NCBI GenBank assembly: GCA_011772595.1
Contig: WVZH01000024.1
Location: 43,066-66,175 of the forward strand
Direction of reading: 5' to 3'
Origin: Anaerolineales bacterium
Lineage (GTDB): Bacteria; Chloroflexota; Anaerolineae; Anaerolineales; E44-bin32
DNA: 23,110 nt
Positions 21,994 to 23,110 of this stretch are shown piece after piece. Each line of letters starts with the position of its first letter. The first letter of the stretch is position 1. The notes under the pieces were generated by a model. That model had not been told where the DNA came from. It did no database searches and saw only the letters and a program-made list of their open reading frames with translations. The translations under genes were made by a program, and so were the position numbers.

Positions 21994-22998
21994 CTATCTT
22001 AAATCGGCATCCTTGGTTTCACTTTCTGTAATCAGTCCCGACGGATCAATGTAATTTATCGGATTGTTTTCTACATATATGTAACTGGCAAGCGACTGAG
22101 GATTGCGAATATCTCCATGCAGAGGATCGGGGCTTATAAATCTTGCATCTTGAGACGCATAATATCTCGCACGGAGATATAACAATCCAGAACCTGTATC
22201 CACCCACTCACCGGCAAAACTGTAACTCGTCACGACCGGGCCGCTGCTGGCCATGGTGCCGCCAAACGGCTCATAGGATCTCACCAGCGTCACTGACACT
22301 TCGGCATCTGCCAGCTGTCATACACTGCCCAAGACATCTGGCACATGGTAAGCCCAGCGCGCAGGTTGCTGCTCGCCGACACGATCCAAACCATATAAGT
22401 AGGCATTCGTCCCGTCATCGAGCACCTGCGTCAGGTCGGAAACTAAATCGAGTGTGTAGTAAGTCGGAGTTCCGTTCACCGTCTGCCTCAGGCGATCCCC
22501 AAGACCATTGTAGGTGAAGCTATAAGTGTCCGCACCCTGCACCACGCCTGTCAGGCGGTTGGCGTGGTCGTAGGTGTAGGTGCTGACGCCATCCGAGAGC
22601 AGATTGCCGTTGGCGGACCATGTGTAGGCTATGCCGTCGACTTCGATCAAGCGATTGGCTATGTCGTATACGTAACTGTTCGACGCTTCGTGCGTTTCCT
22701 GCGTCAGGCGATTCCCGACCGCGTCGTAGGTGTAGTGGAAGTATTCACCGGTGGAGTAGTCCGCCGCCGTCAGGCGGTAGAGCGGGTCGAAGGTGTAGTC
22801 GACCGTCACGGACTGCGGCGTGGTCTCACCGCCGCCGGGCAGCTCAACCGTGGCCTAGAGGCAGCCTGGAACAGCACAGTGATCCGTCTCGCCGGACCAG
22901 AAATGCAAGCCATCGTAGTCGGCGCGGAAACGGTAGGCGCCTTGCGGTAGAGTCAGGCTCACCTGACCGCTGTGGCTTACCCTATAATCTTGCCGGGC
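21994..22998 (-). pseudogene. RHS/YD-repeat protein remnant with in-frame stops
   Basis: The minus strand encodes a C-terminal piece of an RHS-family surface protein, in one frame but broken. The 5' part (about 22858-22998, YRFRADYDGLHFWSGE and CAVPGC) ends at TAG (22855-22857). Next come YD repeats (YTFDPLYRLTAADY, YTYDAVGNRLTQE, YVYDIANRLIEV, YTYDHANRLTGV, FTYNGLGDRLRQT) until TGA at 22318-22320, which replaces the Arg expected in GSVRQLAD. The conserved RHS core follows (SGLLYLRARYYASQDARFISPDPL ... YIYVENNPINYIDPSG), with a final TAG at 21994-21996. A TAA at 22999-23001 and unrelated sequence beyond truncate the N-terminus. Intact members are large secreted or surface proteins carrying variable toxin tips. 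This copy cannot make a full product without readthrough. Confidence 0.85.
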
Positions 22999-23110
22999 TT
23001 AGTACCATATCTTTGCCGATTGTACAGCGAATTGCCCCGTAGTATCTCCTGTATGTCCTCAAAACATTTGAGACAAAACAAGCATTTCACTAAGAGAGTC
23101 TTTTCGGATC
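22999..23110. other. Right-edge sequence, nothing recognised
   Basis: About 110 bases upstream of the RHS remnant with no supported gene, RNA or repeat. It is more AT-rich than the flanking remnant and may mark the breakpoint that truncated the RHS gene. Confidence 0.3.

Noticed and set aside
21994..22857. Stop-codon recoding (readthrough) in the RHS gene
   Set aside because: The interrupting stops are of two types (TAG and TGA), while other genes in the window use ordinary stops; decay is simpler.

Overview
The window looks like a piece of a Chloroflexota (probably Anaerolineae-type) chromosome. This is inferred from gene content and style: proline/threonine-rich linkers on surface proteins, a KimA-type potassium transporter next to two RCK proteins, a MoaD-MoaE fusion and a long single-gene SMC. 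No 16S or other marker proves the assignment. GC content is moderate, starts are ATG or GTG with partial Shine-Dalgarno sequences, and several promoters are close to the sigma70 consensus.

Layout. (a) 52-672 (+): a DUF47/PhoU-like gene, convergent with (b) 700-1662 (-): a tyrosine-recombinase-fold protein that has lost nearly all catalytic residues. (c) 1872-9233 (-): an envelope and ion-homeostasis block. In transcription order it holds a KimA-like K+ importer, two TrkA/RCK proteins, a GAF histidine-kinase-like protein whose phosphoacceptor His is Gln, a membrane-anchored double-LysM protein and a LytR-CpsA-Psr lipoprotein. (d) 9447-11969 (-): a near-consensus promoter drives rpmF and fabD, with a flippase-like membrane protein downstream. 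(e) 12061-20132 (+): a tightly packed run moaC, moaD-moaE fusion, a threonine-synthase-like PLP enzyme, fabF, rnc and smc. It is headed by a promoter whose -10 box lies 6 nt from the moaC ATG, so the message may be leaderless. An inverted repeat overlaps the -35.

(f) 20190-21534 (+): tRNA-Leu(CAG) with promoter and terminator, a REP-like 50-bp tandem repeat, a structured leader followed by an FtsB/DivIC-like gene, and an initiator tRNA-Met with promoter and terminator. (g) 21709-22998 (-): a decayed RHS/YD-repeat gene fragment interrupted by in-frame stops, marking an accessory boundary at the right end.

Most of the window is ordinary housekeeping sequence. I see no CRISPR array, transposase, prophage or obvious defence system. 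The observations most worth a second look are the pseudo-kinase/RCK/KimA cluster, the alternative-hairpin leader before the FtsB-like gene, the operator-like repeat and leaderless start of moaC, the unusual initiator tRNA, the RNase III with a missing metal-site Asp, and the catalytically dead recombinase-fold protein.
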